Shown piece after piece: positions 60,660 to 64,000 of a stretch of DNA of 64,000 bases. The DNA is taken from assembly GCA_019722365.1 (NCBI GenBank), contig JADFUC010002372.1, forward strand, positions 372,001 through 436,000, in the 5' to 3' direction. Numbering within the stretch: position 1 is the stretch's first letter; every line of letters begins with the position of its first letter. Below the pieces are notes generated by a model. That model was not told the DNA's origin and did not search any database. It was given only the letters and a program-made list of their open reading frames with translations. This DNA is from Lithospermum erythrorhizon. Taxonomy: Eukaryota > Streptophyta > Magnoliopsida > Boraginales > Boraginaceae. Made by a program: the position numbers and the translations under genes.

Positions 60660-62243
60660 CACCTTGGAAAAGAAGTATCTAAGAGCGAGGCTGGATTCTT
60701 GGCAGGTAGATGCTTCGAATACATGGTGGAGATCAATCTCTACTGACAAATGTCATCATGCAAGAAGAAAGAACTATAATACTATGTGATGCTTAGCGAG
60801 GGGGTTATCGGAAAGGGAGAAACAAAGTTCTGAAATGGTCTTATCGTCAAAGGATGTATGACTAGTACAGATTAAACTTCAATCTCTTCTTGAGTGTGAG
60901 TCAACTATGAAAATCTAGGTTAAATGTAGAAATTGTTGATCATTGTTGTCGGATTGTGAGAGAAGGATTGGATCGGCAGTATGCACTCGGAAAGAAAGGG
61001 AAATGTCTACGTAATTGAAAATAGAGCTAAAATTGCCTCGAACCGGATATGTTGGATGCGCATCTAACTCGAGACAATCAGATCATGATAACTTAGTTGA
61101 AGCCTTGAGTAAGGAACAAGCCCCGGATCAGCGGTATCGCAGCAAGCTTGTGGAACTTTCGACAAAAATAAAGGTATGAATTTGTTGTTCCTAGAATTAA
61201 AGATTGTAATCCTATCTACTAGCAGGTTTATCAACGAGGTATCATGAAGGGACCATCATTCAAAATGAAGCAAAACATTTGGAAAAATTGAATCATGAGG
61301 AAGAAGTTGATCTGGACACCCGTTCTACCGCTTTCTTGTAAATGCTTACGATACCCATCCTTGAAATCATATTAGCATTTGCAGGGCAACTTAATTTTGA
61401 TATCCATTTTCTTGAAAGAGAAGACATATCTGGGAAGAAGGCTCACTTTGGGAACAACTCCGAGGGATTTGTGGAGTTAAGAGAAATAATCACGTTTTAA
61501 AGCTCGTCATGCCGGTGTTTGGATTAAGTCGACCATGGTATGGCGAGGGCTTTATCTTTGGTTTCTTGAAAATAAGTTTCACCAAAAAGAACTATCTTGA
61601 TCGAGCAACTGTTGTTAAAGATAAATGATGGCTGGACATATTATACACAATATGTATTTCTAATTGATACTATTATCATGGGTCTACTAATTATTGTTTA
61701 TGTGAAGTAATGTGAAGAATTAAGTATAGGATTTAATGTCAATCTTTGACCTTATGTTTTGAATTTCAAATTCAACAAACCATTGGAGAAAAAATGTATC
61801 AAGTTGAGCATAGAAACTATCTTGAGGAACCTCAACATGCATCGGCCAGTATTTAATACTCCTATTAAAATTCAAGCAGGGGTGGGAATGCAATCGGTGA
61901 GCAATTGAATCGGCAAAGAGTATTGAACAATTATGAGGTATTTGTTTGAGATAGGCGCTGGTAGCCGGAATCTGACTACAGCTACTCGGCAATTGTACAA
62001 AATACGAGATAGATCAAGAGAAATTCACTGGCTTGCCCGTCAAGGATCTTGCGAGATACCGAGGGATCTCAAAGTCTTCATCGGTATCCATGAATCTTGA
62101 TTGAATCTAACAGTTATTGTGCTTTTAATAATGAATTCAGGGAAAATCGATGTGGTGAATGTCATATGATTGGATCTGCTCTTGTGAGTTGGAACAGTAG
62201 GGAGCACCAAATTTACTCTTAAACTACTTTGGAATCAAATTAT
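60660..62243 (+). pseudogene. Copia B pol remnant ending inside RNase H
   Basis: Scattered frames recall protease, RT and RNase H. The clearest is ALVSWNSREHQIYS followed by a stop and TTLESNY at 62183-62243, corresponding to the VSW..K.Q...S.T.AEY block of copia RNase H. The next base is the start of another LTR, so the remaining RNase H should lie beyond the inserted element. Earlier parts are too deleted to place with confidence. Confidence 0.5.
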
Positions 62244-63177
62244 TGTTGGAAATCAGAGTATCTTGATTTCTATAATTATGCTAGATTGCGATAATTGTTG
62301 TAACAATTCATTTACTAGTTTTAGTTAAATGAGATTACTCAAACAAAGTGCTCAATAAATAGTAATTATAGAGTACTAAAGGCCAAATTCACAGATAATA
62401 TCGAGGGGTTATGCGATTCTTCAGATCGCTGTCATGCCGATATAATAATCATAATGGTCAATTATATTTTTATACGTAATGATATCGGAGCCCAAAGGTC
62501 GCACATACAATGGCGTTGAGTTGTATTTTCATGTATAGGTCATCGAGATTGTTAAAGTGGGGTTGATTGAAATCAGAGATACCAATCGAAATTTTACATT
62601 GATAATGTAAAAACCTGGAGATTGGACAAAATCGAATCGATTAAATTGCTATTTTGATTGATGGTTTTAACGAGGAAGCTTAGTAGTAACTTAAGTTACT
62701 TACTCGTTTAGTAATAAGTTAGTTAATGGCTTAACAGAGAGTTAACTATTTATCAAAGCAGTCAAGGAAGTGATAGGCCGAGAGGCAAAGGACTATATAA
62801 GGAAAAGATGAAATGAAAACCTAAATTTTTTTCATTTCATCTCTCTCCTTAGCGACGCCTCTATGTCTCTCCTAGTTTTAGTCAAGTTTTGACTCAAATT
62901 CTTGTCAATTGCTCGTAGATTCTAGCGAGTCGATCGCGTGATTGACATTTCTTGGTGTGGACTAATTTGGAGGCATTTCACTTGAGGTCTTTGGAGGATT
63001 TATGTGGAGGATTCGGGAGATTGAGAAGTTCATCATTTATCTTGCATTTTGTAGAGTACTCTCGTATTCATCGTGTATGAATTGCATTGTATATGTTTTT
63101 AAATTAGTTGTTATACGTTTATTACGATCTTTGGTTGCGTTGTTTATTTTGTTATGAGCAAGTTGCGTAATTTTTCA
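62244..63177 (+). mobile_element. 5' LTR of copia element C (element continues past window)
   Basis: It begins TGTTGGAAATCAG and ends TTTTTCA (934 bp), with a TATATAA at 62794, and aligns with the copia A LTR. It is followed after 6 bp by a primer-binding site, which marks it as a left-hand LTR. The flank before it is ATTAT and no polypurine tract precedes it, consistent with insertion into element B. Confidence 0.82.
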
Positions 63178-63183
63178 ACTTGA

Positions 63184-63194
63184 TGGTATCGAGC
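63184..63194 (+). other. Primer-binding site of copia C
   Basis: TGGTATCGAGC is the copia site for initiator tRNA-Met with one base missing, 6 bp after the LTR end. Confidence 0.75.
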
Positions 63195-64000
63195 ATGTTT
63201 TAAGTTTGTATAATTTCGATTACATTTATATATTTTTTGTTATATAAACACATTTTATATCGATTTTCATATTATATATTCTTGATCATGAATATATATT
63301 GAAAAATTGATTCATGAATAAATATATTTTCTATCTTGATTTCGAGTTCATCGTATTATTAATTTTGATGATTTGAATTTAGATTTGTGTTTCATGAAAT
63401 GAAAGGGTTTTTTTTTTTTTTTTTAAAACACGTTTTGATTAAAATCTAAAATCCTTTTTATTGGATTTGAGTGTTTAAAATGTTCTAAAAAATTGAACGA
63501 TTTGATTATCGTTCAGGAGGGACGAAGTATCTCTGAAAAATTTCATAATTTTTTGGATTGTTTAAGTATCCCAAAATAATTTTGTAATTTCTGGAATATT
63601 TATTATATAATTAATTTTTTGTAAATGTTTTTTACAAAATTCCAATTGGAAACGTTTAAGAAAATTGTGTGGAATGTGTGGTAAAAATTTCAGAATTTTT
63701 GAATATGTTTAAGGCCTTTAAATCGATTTTTTCCAAATATTTGAATTAAATTGAAAAAACTGGAATTTTTGTGAAATGAAGCGCGACCTTCCGTAGGCCC
63801 TCCGAGTCGGTGGTGGGCCGGACCCGGCCGGTGGTATAGTGCGTGTCGACCGGAGACCGGGCTTGATGCGTCCGTCGCGTGCCCGGCCAGTTTGTTACAA
63901 AACCCTAATCCATTTTAAAATTATTAATTTCGGTTTTTTGTGTATGTATTATCATTTATTGTTATGATGATTGTAATTATCAATTTTAATGAAAATAAGT
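63195..64000 (+). other. Leader of copia C
   Basis: AT-rich untranslated leader with a GC-rich island at 63780-63890 (CGGACCCGGCCGG). Gag would start right of the window; no ORF is present. Confidence 0.5.

Larger units (their letters stand above)
59040..62243 (+). mobile_element. Copia element B (5' LTR, gag and shrunken pol), interrupted
   Basis: The 5' LTR ends ...GGCGTCA at 59697, with a TATAAAAA box at 59618, and is followed by a primer-site-like TGGTATCGATGAGG at 59700 (cognate of initiator tRNA-Met). Its left end (about 59040) is uncertain. Gag and pol remnants follow, compressed to 2.5 kb by deletions. The element is cut in RNase H at 62243 by the LTR of element C. Confidence 0.65.

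Noticed and set aside
1..64000. CRISPR arrays, bacterial operons, riboswitches, telomere repeats, organellar inserts
   Set aside because: No direct-repeat/spacer array, no ribosome-binding-site-led gene strings, no telomeric TTTAGGG run and no recognisable plastid or mitochondrial gene.

Overview
This window is nuclear DNA of a flowering plant, most likely a eudicot. It has intron-split genes with GT/AG junctions, plant-specific families (SGR9-type RING ligase, DC1 protein, GH35 beta-galactosidase, CYP85A), and dense decayed plant retroelements (SIRE, Tat and Tork-like lineages, Cassandra, MITEs, SINEs). The species cannot be named from the sequence. There are no bacterial or organellar genes and no CRISPR array.

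Layout. 1 to about 6000: the 3' part of a decayed SIRE-lineage copia element (pol, hairpin repeat array, env-like ORF, polypurine tract, 3' LTR). 6000-9940: AT-rich spacer with a few gene-like scraps. 9949-10803 (-): intact single-exon RING E3 ligase resembling SGR9. 12560-15787: decayed hAT DNA transposon. 15.8-18.5 kb: unresolved repeat material and an LTR copy. 20015-20536 (+): small intact ORF of unknown family. 20845-22892 (-): DC1-rich protein gene in two exons. 24273-25844: collapsed copia element. 26118-30921 (-): complete 18-exon beta-galactosidase gene. 33663-37142 (-): complete 9-exon CYP85A gene (brassinosteroid C-6 oxidase family). 38151-40154: a MITE containing a Cassandra element, which contains a hAT MITE. 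40.4-42.6 kb: Stowaway MITEs and SINEs. 46.27-51.7 kb: 5'-truncated Tat-lineage gypsy element with a solo LTR in its pol. 51.7-55.7 kb: 5'-truncated copia element with its 3' LTR. 59.0-62.2 kb: a second copia element, interrupted in RNase H by the LTR of a third that runs off the right edge.

The recognised conventional genes are all on the minus strand, while every LTR retroelement whose orientation I can read is on the plus strand. The two large enzyme genes splice in silico to full-length frames without a single break, so they look functional. They act in unrelated processes (apoplastic wall or galactoside hydrolysis; brassinosteroid synthesis), and nothing suggests a gene cluster.

The most notable structures are the hairpin array shared by the SIRE 3' LTR and the env-like leader, each ending in a TATA box; the three-level transposon nest at 38-40 kb; and the solo LTR that cuts Tat pol exactly between the second RNase H and integrase.
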